Notes: a model not told the origin generated them from the letters alone. 64,000 bases of DNA from Dromaius novaehollandiae (GCF_036370855.1 NC_088099.1:25511501-25575500); one strand, 5' to 3'. Numbered from the stretch's first letter, positions 25,997 through 38,963 are shown. A program made the numbers and translations.

Positions 25997-26355
25997 CATT
26001 CTTAGATAATGTGGATCAGTGTTTACAAACTTCTGAGTGGATGAATTATTTGTATTTTACTATAAATACAACCACTTACCATGAAACAGGCCTTGATTTT
26101 GTTGCTGTCTGAACTGAGATCACTGTTGTTTGAACCTTCTTGCTCTGTTTTAAAACAAAGTTAAAATGTTTCCAGGTATGTAAGAAGTGGACAGTGCAAG
26201 ACAAAAGTTATCTAAAATGTGAAGCATAACTGTCAGGAATATGAGTTTAGAGGAAAAATAATAGTTATAAAGATCATTTGATCTTGAGCATTTCATATGT
26301 TGTTTCATAACTTGTTTACTCAGACTTTTAAATAAAAGTTTATTTGAAATTGTAA
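25997..26355 (+). terminator. GTPBP10: GTPBP10 3' UTR and poly(A) signal
   Basis: A canonical AATAAA lies at 26331-26336, about 335 bp after the stop, followed by T/GT-rich sequence. A second, weaker AATAAA-containing site lies near 26571. Confidence 0.75.
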
Positions 26356-26399
26356 TTTTATTTGACAATTACGAAGTACTGTTAATGTGACAAAATAGT

Positions 26400-28000
26400 A
26401 AATTATAGAAGTTTCATGGTAGAAAATTATGTAGTTTTGCCAGAGAGACTTTTGTAGAATTTACACACAAATTTTAAAATCATACATGAATGAGAAGGAC
26501 AAATGTTTGAAAATATAGCCTGGTTGGCTTTATTTCAGCTGTATCTGAAGAGCTTTTTGAGCTTCAGGAATAAAAGGAGCTTTGCTTGTGTTCCTGGCAT
26601 GACCTGGGAGAGCAAAGATCCAAGGCAGCTGCAGCTGTATTGTGCATATGCCTGTCTGCAGGCTTCACTGTGAAGTAAGTTTAGAGTGTTTTCCCAATTT
26701 ACATAAAGAAAATACTACAATAGGAATAAATATCAAGGTACAGTAAACAAGGAAATTAACCTGTTTTGGGAAAGGATGAAAATAGATTGCCTTTTTGTTT
26801 AGTCCTGACATTTTAAAATGAAGCTTCTAGACTGGTAGGTGTCCCCAGCACAATGGATAGCTGTTTTATATAGAATTCTACTGTACAACTGAATTTCTGA
26901 AGTACATTTTTGAAAAACACCTAGGCAGGTGGCAGCCAAAGTTACTGCAAGTTGTGCTGAAACAAAGGAGAAACCAATTAAGGAAAAGCTGTACATCTGT
27001 AATGCTTGGGAAGGAAGGCTAAGGGGAAAAGAGGCTGATACACTGGAGAATCAAAGGTAGGCCATGCTTGCATCATGTTTTAAAGGGTTGCAGAAGTAGC
27101 CTGAAGACTTACTTTTCTATTTGCCTTTAATAAATTCAAAAATTACAAGTATTTGCTATTTTACAGGAAGAAAAAAAAAATCTTAAGGCAGAAATTCTTC
27201 AGGCCTAAAGCTATAGTTAAAAGAGGCATACTGCCTAGCAGATTTGCGTCCTGTTAAATCCACCATGAGATAATGAACATTTCGGTGTATTGTATGTTTC
27301 AAGAAAATAGTTGCAGTAGTTCAGTGTACTATAAAAAAACCTCTTCTAGGCTTATGAACCTGTTGCACCGTAATTAACTGATTTTTTTTTTCCTTTGTCA
27401 CTGAGTGTGGGCTGTCAAAGATCTTAGGTGTTCACAGGGGGAAAAAACAGTTTTCTCACAGAGAGGCGTCTATAATTTACACACTAGTTTCGATGTCATG
27501 TCACACACAAATGTGAATAAAACCTGTTTCAAGCTATAGGTTGGTCGGCTTTATTACATGACGAGTTTTCTGGCTTACGTAGTAAATAAGCTAGAAAATG
27601 CTGTCACTTTTTCCTGTCTCAACTTCTGAGTTTGAGATGCAGCAGAACCACTAAGCGTAATAGCCAGTCTTGGGAGTCATAAAATTAGCATCAGCCTTTG
27701 CACTAAACACTGAATTCATGTGCTTTATGGCTCATGTTCCAAGTTTTGTTGAAAGCAGTGATGTGAAGTGTGGTGGAAATGGATTATCTAGAAATGAGTG
27801 AAAATAAAGAACAGAGGGATATGAGGTTCTGCCAGAGCATTTAAATGAATTGTTCTAAAGATCCGTTAAAAGCTTTACTTAAAAATGCAAGGAATGTTTC
27901 TGTGATGCTCAAAAACGCCTCGATAGGAGTATTGCAGCCACTGCCTTTGCCTTTAATCAAAATTTGTAAGTATTTGAGGAATTTATCTTAAAGCGTCGTT
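26400..28000. other. Intergenic spacer between GTPBP10 and CLDN12
   Basis: AT-rich DNA, about 1.7 kb from the GTPBP10 poly(A) signal to the next CpG island. No gene recognised. Confidence 0.6.
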
Positions 28001-28147
28001 TTCCTCAGCCATGGGCCCAGGTGCGAATCTCAGCTTTCGTTAAAGCTAGATGAAAGGAGGGGTGGCTGCAGGAGGGCTCTGCGGGCCCCGAGCCGGCGCC
28101 CCCAGCACCGCTCGCGGCGGGTAGCGTCACACTGGCAGCGGGGGACG

Positions 28148-28161
28148 CTGGGAGTTGCAGT
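28148..28161 (-). promoter_or_regulatory. ZNF143 (SBS)-like site, minus strand
   Basis: Read on the minus strand, ACTGCAACTCCCAG matches the ACTACAAYTCCCAGMA consensus of ZNF143/STAF with one change, a common feature of CpG-island promoters. Confidence 0.6.
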
Positions 28162-28201
28162 GCGCGCGGCGTGCCCGGCGCAGGCGCTGCGGGGGCCCCG
28201 G

Positions 28202-28216
28202 ACTACAATCCCACAA
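28202..28216 (+). promoter_or_regulatory. ZNF143 (SBS)-like site, plus strand
   Basis: ACTACAATCCCACAA closely matches the ZNF143 core and lies about 40 bp from an opposite-strand copy, giving a divergent pair. Confidence 0.6.
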
Positions 28217-28659
28217 CCCTCCGCGCGCCCCGCGAAGGCCGTGGCCTCTAGAGAGCCTGAGAAGGCGGCGGCTGCTTCGGCAGCTGCAGGCCGGCGCGGG
28301 GGAAGCGGAGCGGCGATGGTGCCCTCGCCGCGTGCGCCTGCACCCTGACGGCGAGGCGAGTGGCCGGAGCGGGCGGGCGGCGCGGGCCTGGCTCCGTCCA
28401 GGCGGCCGCCTCGCCCTGAGGCGGCAGCCGGCCTGGTGGCGCCCCGCCGGCAGCCGTTGGGCGCGGGATGCCGCTGCGCTCCGTTCTGCGGCGGGGCGGG
28501 TGTCGCGGGTGGGGAGCGCGCACAAGTGCGCGGTTCGCGGGCCGGGGGGCGCGCGGAGCCCCTGCGAGCGCTCTCCCGGCTGCGGTGGGCGGGCGGGCGT
28601 GTGTTTTCCGGTTCGGCCTTAGCTCTGCGTCACGTACTTTCTTCCCGATCAGTCGGTTA

Positions 28660-31600
28660 AATAATTAGTTGTGTTACCGGTTTTTCTTGGAGCTCCTGTT
28701 CTTAGCTAGGTCGCTAATTCTAATCCATTGCACCCGGATTTAACTTTTAATAGGATTTTTGTAGAACTTGGAGCCGTGCGATTGAATTCTAGGAGAAACA
28801 GATAGACTGGCATCGCTTATTCTATATCAGTTATTTCCAGACGTCTTGAAACAAAGAGCAGTTGTTGGTTCCCCAGTTTCTTGGTGTCAGCTATCCAGAA
28901 TTCCTAATAACTTTATTTAATTTAACTGATAATACTGTTGTTGAAAGTATTTTTAGAGTGCACTTGTAAATTCCCTTACTGTGACTTCGATCCTGCGGGG
29001 CTTTATAGAGCAACAGTCATTTCCTCATCATGGTCTTTGACCAGCTCCTGTTTCAGCACCATGGATCTTTAAAATAGCAGCTATGATAAAATCCATCCCT
29101 GAAGCAGGACTTTTAATTTGTATGGATCAGATGTAAGAGAGTGGCTCAAGTCTGACATCTAAGGCGAAACAGCTATCCTGGCCAAAGTGCGCTTTCTGCC
29201 TTTGAGCGGTTACTCTGGAAGTGGCCAAGGCCCCTAGTTTCTCAGCGCCAGCAGTGACAGAATAAAAGACAAGATAGGCTAGATTATTGTCACTGGAGAA
29301 AGACAAGCAAAACTCCCTGCCTGCAGGAAATGTGCTTTTTCTGAACTGGATGTTGTAGGATATTCTATACCTGTTCTGTTATTCTGTACTCATTCTGTAT
29401 CTATATGTTACAACAGCTGGTGGCCACAGTTTTACATCATTTGGTGGGAGGGACTCATGGACTTGGCACAGCTTGCTTCCTGACAGGTGCGTTTGCAAGT
29501 GCTAATTCTCTACTTATAGTTATTATTGAACGTTGTGGCCTGTATTTTGCGGTGTGAACTTCCAAAGGGAGGTATATCTATTTATCCTAGCTTAGGTTGC
29601 TGCTGAATGACACGGAATGCTTGAAAACTGCTCAGAAATGTCATCAAATGAAGACAGCAGCTCCCACCTGTGCAGTAATACTTATTTTTCTGTTTGAGTT
29701 CCATTCTGGCTGCTGCATCTCCTCTGAATGCAATTGGATATGCTGAGACTGACTTCTGCAGCTCTGCATAGTTGGTTTGCCCAAATTGTAGCATTCCCTC
29801 ATAGCGGTCTTGGTTGATTGTTTACCTGGTAGTTGAAATCAAGTGGGATGCTTGAGCTGATTGTGTCTGTGTTTCCGTGTCTTGAGTGCAATAGCATTTA
29901 TCCTGGAGGACCATAGACTTGGAAATTTACTTTCTCATGTAGTGAGAAGTTTGGGTTGCATAAGCATATGTTGTAAGGTCTTTCTCTTGCCTAGATGGTT
30001 GGCTAGAAGAATTCTCTGATGCTGACCCCAGGAGATGTATATATATTAATGTTATAATATTTCAAGTTTTGATAAAAGTGAATTAGAATGAGCACTATAT
30101 TCTGTACAAGTTACTATATTTCAGCTAACCCGCCTTCAGGCAGTAGCTCCTACAGTCACAGAAAGACATGCCTGTAGGTCTGACACTGTTGGGTAGAGAC
30201 TACTATGACCTGCAGAGTTCTTCTTGGTGCTCCGGTGTGATGTATGGGTAGAGAGAGCCCACAAGAAGATCCGTTTTCTTCCTCTGAAGAAGTTGTACAA
30301 CTTTTGAAAAGCAACCATTTGTAGGCTAACCAGTACTTTCTTCCTGCTTTTTTCCTTTTCCTCAAAACCTGTGGGTAGAAACCAGGAAAGAATAGAGAAC
30401 CACAAATATATAAACAGCTTTGGAGTCTGTGTTTTGTTCTCTGACAATAAAAATCATAATCATAACTTTCATCCCTTCATCTCCACTGAGTAGTGTCTTT
30501 ATATGGAATTTGTTGCAAGAAATGTAAAACCAAGCATGTCAACATTTCGGTGCCTCGGAATACCCATAGAAAAATACCCTTCTTATATCTGTTGCACAAA
30601 ACCAGAGATGGGTAGATAGATTCTTCTCTCTAGAGAAGAATCCTGGGGAAAAATAAAAAGTTGAGGAGGAGGCAGTTTGGGATTTGCTTTTTAAATAAAA
30701 GAGGAAATTGGAGAAAGGTGTTGGAGTTGGCCTACTGGAAACATATCTAGAGTTCGTTATTTCTGAATTGCAATGTAAACACTGTTGCTGGAATTGCATG
30801 AAACAAATGAGATATTGACTTCTTTTTGTTCTATTTCCTAGATCCAGTAGTACGTTTTTCCTTCTCCTAGAAGTTGCTAAGGTTTCTCTTGATTTGAACA
30901 TACCATTGGTGAGTACACCAGACCTGTCTTTAACAACTGTTTGTTACTGTCTTAATCAGGGTTCTGTAACTGAAGCTGTAACTGCAGTTATAAAGCTAAT
31001 GGTATTTGCAAGATGGGGCAAGTTGGGGGATCAGGGGTAGCATACCTACAACTTTATTTTTCACTTTATTTTTCCTTTGATATCCTCTAGTGAGAGAATG
31101 AGCTATTTTCTGCTTCTTTACCTTCCCACCCCACAAGATGTGCTGAGGAGGATACTTCCATTAAAAAAAAAAAACAAAAAAAAAAACACATCTTGGTGCA
31201 TCTACCAGGAATGGCCAGCAAAAGCAAGGTGTACAGATTGGCCTAAAATATAGAATGGCAGCTATAGATGAACTAGACACTGAAGTCTTCTGTGTGCATA
31301 ACTGGTACAGCAGAGGTAATAGAAACAATACAAGTTTTTCCATGCTGTCCCAAGCCCTGGCTGTATAGTCCTTGACATAAGTATACCTTATGATAATCTA
31401 GAAGAAAAGAAAATACCCCCTTTTTTTTCCATCCTCCAGCATTAGAGAGTATGGGTGGATTTCACATCACTTTCTCCTCCCCCCCGCCTCCTGTTTTTTA
31501 TTCTGTCCAGTTTTTTATTCCTTCCTATTGGAAATGGATCTGTAGAAACAGTTTCTGAAAATAGTCAGTCCTGTGCTTATTTCAGCCTCTTCTGGTGGGA

Positions 31601-33520
31601 AGTTTCATCTCTGAGTATGTCCTCTCCACATAGAAGTCATATCCAGTCAAATCCCTGGCAAAGGGAAACTTTTTATGGAAGAGCAAAAGGATCAAGCCTA
31701 AGAAGAACAAAATTTGATGCTGTATTAGGTTTACTCCTCAAGTGTATCTGTTGTAGTTTCATTTCCTTGCAAGTTCGTTGCTTTGACCTTATTGAAGCTG
31801 AGATTAGGCATGATATTAAATGAATTATAATGGAAATAAGTCTTGGGTACCCCTACTCAGAGGGTGTCCTACTAAAGACCCACTAACTGACAAGGTTGCT
31901 GCCATGAGAACAGTAGCTACACTCAGCTAGTCTTAGTGCAAATACAGTATCATTATTTGATGAATAACATGCGTTTTTGGCATAAATGTCATTGTCATTA
32001 TTTCTTTACAGATGTGCCTCTTTGAAAGAGTATGAGCAGCAGGTGAATGTTACGCAGATACTGTTGCAGCCATTACATGCAATTTTTCAGAGTCAGACAG
32101 GATAAAAAGAAAATAAAGTCCTTGTTTCTTCTGAAACAAGTTGCTTTTTATTTATTTGCCTATAAATCAATAAAATGCTGGCCTGTTGTGTAGCTTTACA
32201 ATGCTTGTAGTCTGCTTCCAGTACACATGGAAATTCTTCATTCCTCATCATCTGAAAAGTTCCCTGAGCATTTCATGTTTGCAAGCGTAGAAGGGTAGTA
32301 GGGGGTCTGATTTGATTTCCTCTTTGGTTGCAACCATGTCTGTAATTCTACTGTAAAAATTATTTTTTTTAATTGCATGAGCATGTGGTAGAACTTCAGT
32401 CTGTTTTATTACTGTTGTCTAAAGAATTGTTTCGTGACTCTAGAAAAATAAGCACAACGCGGTATAATGATTAGGAAGAAATTTCAATAGGCATTTATGT
32501 CCTAATGACTTTCAGTTTGAAATTTCAAAGTATCTATTTATTTATTTAGGTACTGTAGTTTTTAGTGCCCTGCTTCAAGTGTGTTCCAGGGGTGGGTGCT
32601 CAGTACCTACTCTGTATTAGGCTTCTTTAAAGTCTCTCCAGGACCTGGAGATGGCATTATCCAAATTAACCAATCACATTTGGAAATGCGTTTTTTAAGA
32701 TGACCCGTCATTGACGCTGTTACCCAGTATCTCTGCACGTTTCCTCTATGGTCGGATACGAAGCTGTGCTAGATACAAAGACAGTAGTTATATTGAAAAG
32801 GAAGGGGAATTTGACACTTCCTCTGAAGAGGAAAGTGTGGAAGCTGAAAAGCCATCTGCTTTCTGGAATTGTTCATGTGATTGGACAGTTGCTTTTGAAA
32901 GGCAGAAGCGTGGAAGAAATTTTAACTGCTTTTTTTTAAAAAAAGCGTATACAGTGAATTACTGGGCAGTGCCTTCTCCACTAACTTGTAGCTTTCATCA
33001 ACAATTTGGCCTATGTAAAATGTGGATAACTGCCTTGTCCAGTCTAATGATGCTGGTTCTAAGCTGTCCCCCTTTACTCACATGGCAGTATGGTAGGACT
33101 GAACACACACTCTGTCTCTTGGCCAAGGAGTGGAAGCTGCCTTTTGAGGAGGGATAAAGTTCTTAAATCGCACTAACTCAATGATATTCTTTCTCCAAAC
33201 AGACTGTAAATGTCTGCACAGAGACACAAGTTGAAAGGTTGTGGAGAATCGCATGATGAAGTGCTCCTTGTTTGAATTGAACACAGTGAATTTAGCAGCC
33301 TGTCAGCTGAGCAACCATAATAGTCTGTGAAATAACCCGAAGTTTCATTAAAATGAGAAATTCTTAGTGTTACCACGTCAATGTGGAAAAAGGTGCCAGA
33401 TATCTACTGCCTGCTAGCTGGGCCACACAAGTTTAATAAAGTGACACAGTTGTAATCTGACTATAATCAGACCTATGTGCATAATGTAAGACTTACTGAT
33501 TTTTTGAAATAATTTTTTTT
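28660..33520 (+). other. CLDN12: Presumed CLDN12 5' intron(s)
   Basis: AT-rich, with no conserved coding frame of known family. Additional non-coding 5' exons may lie here. A 148-codon frame at 32711-33157 is noted separately as a finding. Confidence 0.55.
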
Positions 33521-33522
33521 AG

Positions 33523-33550
33523 TTGCAGAAAGCCTCTTCTGTGGGCAGGC
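33523..33550 (+). other. CLDN12: 5' UTR part of CLDN12 coding exon
   Basis: The polypyrimidine tract and AG at 33521-33522 mark the acceptor; a second AG at 33528 is an alternative 6 bp downstream. The short leader runs to the ATG. Confidence 0.7.
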
Positions 33551-34288
33551 ATGGGCTGCCGGGATGTTCATGCAGCAACGGTACTGGCCTTCCTCAGTGG
33601 AACAGCCTCAGTAGCTGGACTTCTTGCAGCCGTTCTGCTTCCAAACTGGAGGCAGATGAGACTGTACACGTTCAACAAGAATGAGAAGAATGTGACTGTT
33701 TACACTGGACTCTGGATTAAGTGTGCTCGCTTTGATGGGAGCAGAGACTGTGTGATTTATGACCCACAGTGGTACACGGCTGTTGATCAGCTGGATTTGC
33801 GTGTTCTTCAGTTTGCCCTGCCCCTGAGTATGTTAACTGCTGTCTCTGCTCTGCTTCTCTGCTTGATTGGCATGTGTAACACAGCCTTTGTATCAAGCGT
33901 GCCAAACATCAAATTAGCAAAATGCCTTGTAAACAGTGCAGGCTGCCACCTCGTGGCTGGCCTCTTCTTCCTGCTCGCATGTGCCATTTGTCTCACTCCG
34001 TCAATCTGGGTCATTTTTTATAACAATTATCTCAACAGAAAATATGAGCCTGTTTTTAGCTTTGACATCTCTGTATTTATTGCCATTGCCAGTGCTGGTG
34101 GTCTGTTTTTCACTTCCGTTATGTTATTTCTGTGGTATTGTGCGTGTAAAAGCCTACCTTCCCCTTTCTGGCAGCCCCTCTATTCCCATGCCCCCAGCAT
34201 GCACAGCTATGCCTCCCAGCCGTATTCTGCACGCTCTCGCCTCTCTGCCATAGAAATCGACATTCCTGTTGTGACACACACATCTTAA
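33551..34288 (+). CDS. CLDN12: Claudin-12
   Basis: Single coding exon, 245 aa (human 244), a four-pass tight-junction protein. Membrane segments lie at about 8-30, 87-109, 131-153 and 175-197. The first extracellular loop has the claudin signature W33...G53-L-W55...C58...C67, whose cysteines form the conserved disulfide. The N-terminus [12 protein letters not shown] and the C-terminus [16 protein letters not shown] match human almost exactly. As known for claudin-12, the tail (ending THTS) lacks the PDZ-binding YV terminus, so it should not bind ZO proteins the usual way. Family work links it to paracellular calcium permeability. A strong acceptor (eight T then AG) ends at 33522, about 28 bp upstream of the ATG, so the coding exon is entered by splicing from a 5' UTR exon. 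Confidence 0.98.
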   Translation: MGCRDVHAATVLAFLSGTASVAGLLAAVLLPNWRQMRLYTFNKNEKNVTVYTGLWIKCARFDGSRDCVIYDPQWYTAVDQLDLRVLQFALPLSMLTAVSALLLCLIGMCNTAFVSSVPNIKLAKCLVNSAGCHLVAGLFFLLACAICLTPSIWVIFYNNYLNRKYEPVFSFDISVFIAIASAGGLFFTSVMLFLWYCACKSLPSPFWQPLYSHAPSMHSYASQPYSARSRLSAIEIDIPVVTHTS

Positions 34289-35019
34289 GAAGACAAAGTC
34301 CTGGAAGCTGAGTTCTTGTGCTCATTCAAACCATGAAAGTTGCAGGCTTGATTCTCTCTACTGCCTTGCACTGGGCTTAATCTTTTCTAAGGTCAGATTG
34401 CTGAAGGTGCAAAGCAATGGAGAACTGAGTTCATTAAGTCCTTTGCTTTTTTCGTATGTTCTTTCCTGACCAACTTTTTTTTTCCCTTCGGGCTCACTAC
34501 AGACAAAATGCTGCTAATGCTGTGACAGTACACTAACAATAGTATTCTTTCATGCAGGTTGTTTTGCATGTCTGTTATTCTTTCTGCTTATTAAGATCAA
34601 AGTGGGTTTGAACCTCTTTGCTACTTTGATAAGCTATTATTAGATCTTGATCCCATTATAGGAACTGCAGACACAGACCCTTGCACTCATGTATTATCCA
34701 TATCCTGTGGAGCTGGGTGTAGGGGGTTTACTGAGTTTCTTATTACAGATGAGAAAGTAACACTAGATTAGTGTAAAGTGTATGATCATTTAGCTGGAGC
34801 AGAAAGGAGATTAAGAAATGGGTTACAAAGTCTTTATCTAGACACTTGTATTTTAAGATGTGATGTTTGAAAAGGGTATTTGGCAGACTAATTCAGTTCT
34901 GTAGCAATGTTCTTTGTTTTCCGCTGTGCACATAAAAAGCCACCTGGCTTATGAACTTCTGCAGTAGAATTAGTGTCAAATTACCCTTTAATTTCAAAGT
35001 AGCAATCAAACTTAGAAGA

Positions 35020-35025
35020 AATAAA
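35020..35025 (+). terminator. CLDN12: Proximal poly(A) signal of CLDN12
   Basis: AATAAA about 730 bp after the stop codon; an alternative, shorter mRNA end. Confidence 0.5.
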
Positions 35026-37298
35026 ATTGATTTAACTAATAATGCTCTTCTGTACTGTAATTAGCATTTTCTGAATCATTGGAGGCTGGAAACTTTTTTC
35101 TTCTGTGAATTTTCTTTCTAGTGTGTATTTTTTTAATAAGTATTCAAGTTCAATAGATCTATTTTGTGATTAAAAAGAAAGACTACTTGTATTTAAAAAT
35201 TCTGTTTAAAAGCTTGAATATTTTATTTGAAGGCCATCTTCAAGTAGAGCAGGCCTAAAATTAAAAATGCTTTAAAGCATTATTTAGTTCTGGAGAGAGA
35301 TGTCATTCACGCTGCAAAATGGGTTGGGAAAACTCTGGAGAATTCTAAAGACTATAAAGCAGTGTTTTGCAACACTGTATGCAAGCTATAACAATGTCTC
35401 TCTAGGAGGTGGTTATAACCCTGAGGAGAGATTTTTAAATCTGGATGTTTTATGTATATACAACTAACAATGAATCTGTATTTTTTTTTCAGAGTTGATG
35501 CTTATGGGAAGTTTTATAGGCAGCGAGTTATTGGACTTTTCATGCTGTAGCTTATTTAATTACTGATGAAAACTTCACCTTTCCAGCCTTGTTCCTCAAC
35601 ACCTTTCAAGCTGAGCTATTTTAAAATCCTTTTTTTTTTTTTTTTTTTTTTCCCTACGTTGCCACCTCACAACTGGAGAAACTTTCTCATTCTTATTTCC
35701 TGTGAGGTGAAGTTCCTAATCATTTGTGAGCTTCACAGTATAGCCTTACAAAGGTGAGAAAAGGTTATAAATTCCCAACCTGGGATGTCTTTAAAGCGTT
35801 TTTCCTTCTAAAATGCAGAGCAGGTCACCCCTAAGGATCAAGGTCTATCAATATGGCCAAGTTATCAAGTTACTAGGAAATTTGAAAGATCATGACAGGA
35901 AGCTGAAGACTATTATAATTTAGGCAAATATTTGACTTGTTCAATTTTTGGCAAATTGAGGTCTTGTGGTTAAAATGTAATTCCAGTAAGGAAGGTTATT
36001 TTGATTGGTGGTATTCTGGAATTTGGTGGATATTTAGATTCTACTAAATCTATAACAAATTTGCTTCACTAAAAATCATGTCCTTTTAATTCCCACTCTG
36101 CAAAGTCATCCTAAGCTCTGAAAATCAGTTTATTTCCTTTTCTGTGCACTACAAATAGCTACAATGTTCTACAGGGAAAATCTCATTCTGTTGCAATCTA
36201 TCTGATAATAGTATATTAAGAGGAATCATTTTATCTTAACTGGCAGGCCTCAGACTTCAGTGGGCTAAGTGGGGAAGCTGATCTTTCTCATAAGTTCCTG
36301 GCATAGTCAGCAGAGAGACAAGCCTGCCAGAAGGTGATGTGGCATGCTTGATTAACTTAGTCTGGGGAATTAATCTTGTAGATGATAAAGAATCCTTAAG
36401 GAGTTGGGCCCTGAAAGCTACATGAGTTGAATACCTTCTTAAGTTATCAAGGCATGATAATAGATGAAGTACCTTCTTTCTTTTAATCAGCTCATGACTT
36501 GTATGGAATCGTAATATGTATGAAGCTATGCAAGGCCACTTTTTTTTTTCTTCCAGATTCAACTTTGTTTTAGAGTTATTGTCCAACTGTAGATATTGTT
36601 GCCACTCTTGCTGTCCATGGCCCTGCATGCTTTATAAGGTCAAAGTGAAGAGATCATTGGTTCATAATTTCATATCACCTCACTTCACCATCCTTCCAGG
36701 CTGTCTTTTCTTCTGTGTGCCTATGATTATGAACTGGCCAGTAAATGTTATTCTGTAGGCACTGTCGTGTACTGTTGGAGCCTGAACTTACAGTATTTCG
36801 ATCACTTTGGAGGGACGATGAATACATACCATGTGTACAGTACATTTAAAAGGAGTTGAATCTTCAACATCTTCAGCAGCCTGGAAAACTGATTTATAGT
36901 ATTTTCTATGGAGAGTAAATGCAGTCAGTGTTTTGTTCTGTATGGTTTAAATAGCAGATGCGTCTGACAGCTCTTCTGCATTCTGACTTAGATTTTTATG
37001 CATTAAACTTTCAATTAGTATATGCTGCGGCCTAAGCTGATAATGTGTTGCTTTGAAAACTGTCTCCTCAAAAGTCTGAGATAAGCCTGAGCTATGAAGA
37101 ATAGGGATCCACAAGTTTGGGGATCCAAGATTCTAGTGGAGGTTTCAGTTAAGGTCATCTGTATCAAAAAGACTGTTGTATCATGTTTAGTTTATAAAAG
37201 CACAGCCAGGTTTCTTTCAGCAGTGCTGTTGATGTGAGCTGCAACTACATCCTAAGCAAAACTAACTGGAAGTGCTGTGCTGTGTTGCTCCTTGTTTA

Positions 37299-37580
37299 CA
37301 GGAGGGGTGGCCAACGTGTGACACTTGAGCCATGTGCCACCCCAGCAGTTCTCTCGCTAAGGTTACAGCTGTGCCCTTCCTGGTTTTGGGGAGAAGAAAG
37401 CTTGCACCTTGCATGTATCTGTAGCAGGGAACAGCTGCTGTGGAGCTGTTAGCACCCCTGCCTCTGACCAGCTGCTACTTCTTGGCACTTGGCTGTATGC
37501 AGTACAGGCGCTCTGATCTTGAGCACAGGAAGATTTTAATTTGTGGCTCATGCAGTCAAAGGTCGGGTGCTCTGGGATTA
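37299..37580. mobile_element. Possible decayed hAT-type DNA transposon fragment
   Basis: Starts CAGGAGGGGTGGCCAACGTG, like the CAGGGGTGGCCAAC termini of hAT elements, and ends in a degenerate inverted copy (complement CAGAGCACCCGACCTTTG). GAGCCA-type motifs appear at mirrored positions inside both ends. I saw no convincing 8-bp target duplication, so this is tentative. Confidence 0.3.
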
Positions 37581-37676
37581 CGGAAGTCTGTATTTTTTTC
37601 AAGTAATTCCTGATCAGCTTTTTCAGTTGTGTTTAATGTGAGTTCTTTTTATGTAAAATGGAAAATATGTATTTTT

Positions 37677-37682
37677 AATAAA
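37677..37682 (+). terminator. CLDN12: Distal poly(A) signal of CLDN12
   Basis: AATAAA followed within 25 bp by a TGTAGTTTGTTTC GT/T-rich downstream element. Confidence 0.65.
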
Positions 37683-38963
37683 TCCTGTTCTCATACAGCT
37701 GTAGTTTGTTTCAACTTATTTTGTACAAAACAGTAATGATTAGAATATGAAAGACTTTACCTGTTTTGGCATTGATCAGCAGACTTGTGAGAATGTTTCA
37801 GATGCCTTAACAGGCTCAAATATATGTTATGTTGCATTTTTAACTCCATAATTTTACAGTGCTACTGCTTAAAATCTCAGCCATCTTCTGAAAGCTTGAC
37901 TCTTATTTATCTTTTCCCTTTATTTCACTATAAGCTAGTCTTAAAAAACTAGGATTTTTTTCCTTAAAAAGGAAATGAGTGATTTCCCTTAATGTAGATG
38001 ATTACTTTTCTCTGTACGTGACCTGAATGCAGGTTAGAGGCCAGGATCTGATTCAGCCCTGTGCCAGTGTACCAATGCCATGCTCGTAAAGAGAGCAGAT
38101 TAGTTTTCTCCTAGGCTGGTAAGATTTGCTTGATGTGTGTTAGTGTCACCCAGGAAAGGGAGTGGTGGCATTTGACCAGAAACAGGATCCTCCTCCCTCT
38201 CTGCTTTTCTGTGCCAGCTGTGCTGTCCCTTGGAGAACATGCTACAACCTACGTGTGAAAGTTGTTCAGGTGCCACAGTGAAACGTAACAGTCTAGAACC
38301 GCAGTTGCAGTCAGGGATGTTGGGTTTCCATCATGTGCTCCTGACACGTAAAGCTCAGCAGCGTCATGGTGCCTATGTTACCAAGCCTTTCTCCAGGGTT
38401 ACTGGGCAAAGTATGCGCTCTCTTCCGAGCACTAGAAAGGCAGGTGTCATAGTGCAAGTTCACAAAATCTGGACTGTTTATGCTGGCTATGATGAGACTT
38501 ACTGCTAATTCCTTTTTAGATTTTTAATGTTTTAAACTGGCATTCTAGTAAGTTTTTTTTATCTGTTTAGGGAACTAGTTTTTATATAAGAACAATTCTT
38601 ATGCATAGTATAAAGCCGTTTGCAGTAGTACAACTCACTTGGTGTGGGGGGAAATGGTTTGATATTCTACGCTTCGCTGGGTATGTTTTCTCCCTTGCTG
38701 CACCTCTGGACAGGCTCCTGAGTGTTTTTGGGCTGTGACAGCTGCATTTTCAGTGCCCAGTACTGGGCACACAGTGCAGAGACACTGAAGCTGGCCTTGC
38801 AGAGACAGACCTAGCACTGGGTTGTTCAGTATGTCACTTGGGCTCCATCTGTTCCTTACCATGTGCTCCAAACTGAACCACTGATAAGGGGAATGTAGCC
38901 AGAGTTACAACTGCTACTACTCTTGCGTGATTATTCAGTCAGGAACTGTCCCCGTCCTTTTTT

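Larger units (their letters stand above)
28030..28650 (+). promoter_or_regulatory. CLDN12: CpG island promoter / first exon of CLDN12
   Basis: A sharply bounded GC- and CpG-rich block about 5 kb upstream of the CLDN12 coding exon and the only such island between it and GTPBP10. CLDN12 has non-coding 5' exons in other vertebrates, so the first exon probably lies here. The exact start site and donor could not be fixed. Open frames within it on both strands are composition artefacts. Confidence 0.75.
34289..37705 (+). other. CLDN12: CLDN12 long 3' UTR
   Basis: No other gene starts in this interval. AATAAA signals at 35020-35025 and 37677-37682 suggest proximal and distal polyadenylation; the distal one is followed by GT-rich sequence and would give a 3' UTR of about 3.4 kb. 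AT-rich, with a T homopolymer near 35627-35651. Confidence 0.6.

Noticed and set aside
28127-28668. 132- and 155-codon frames in the CLDN12 island
   Set aside because: Arg/Ala/Pro-rich frames open on both strands with no domain or splice logic; typical of CpG islands.
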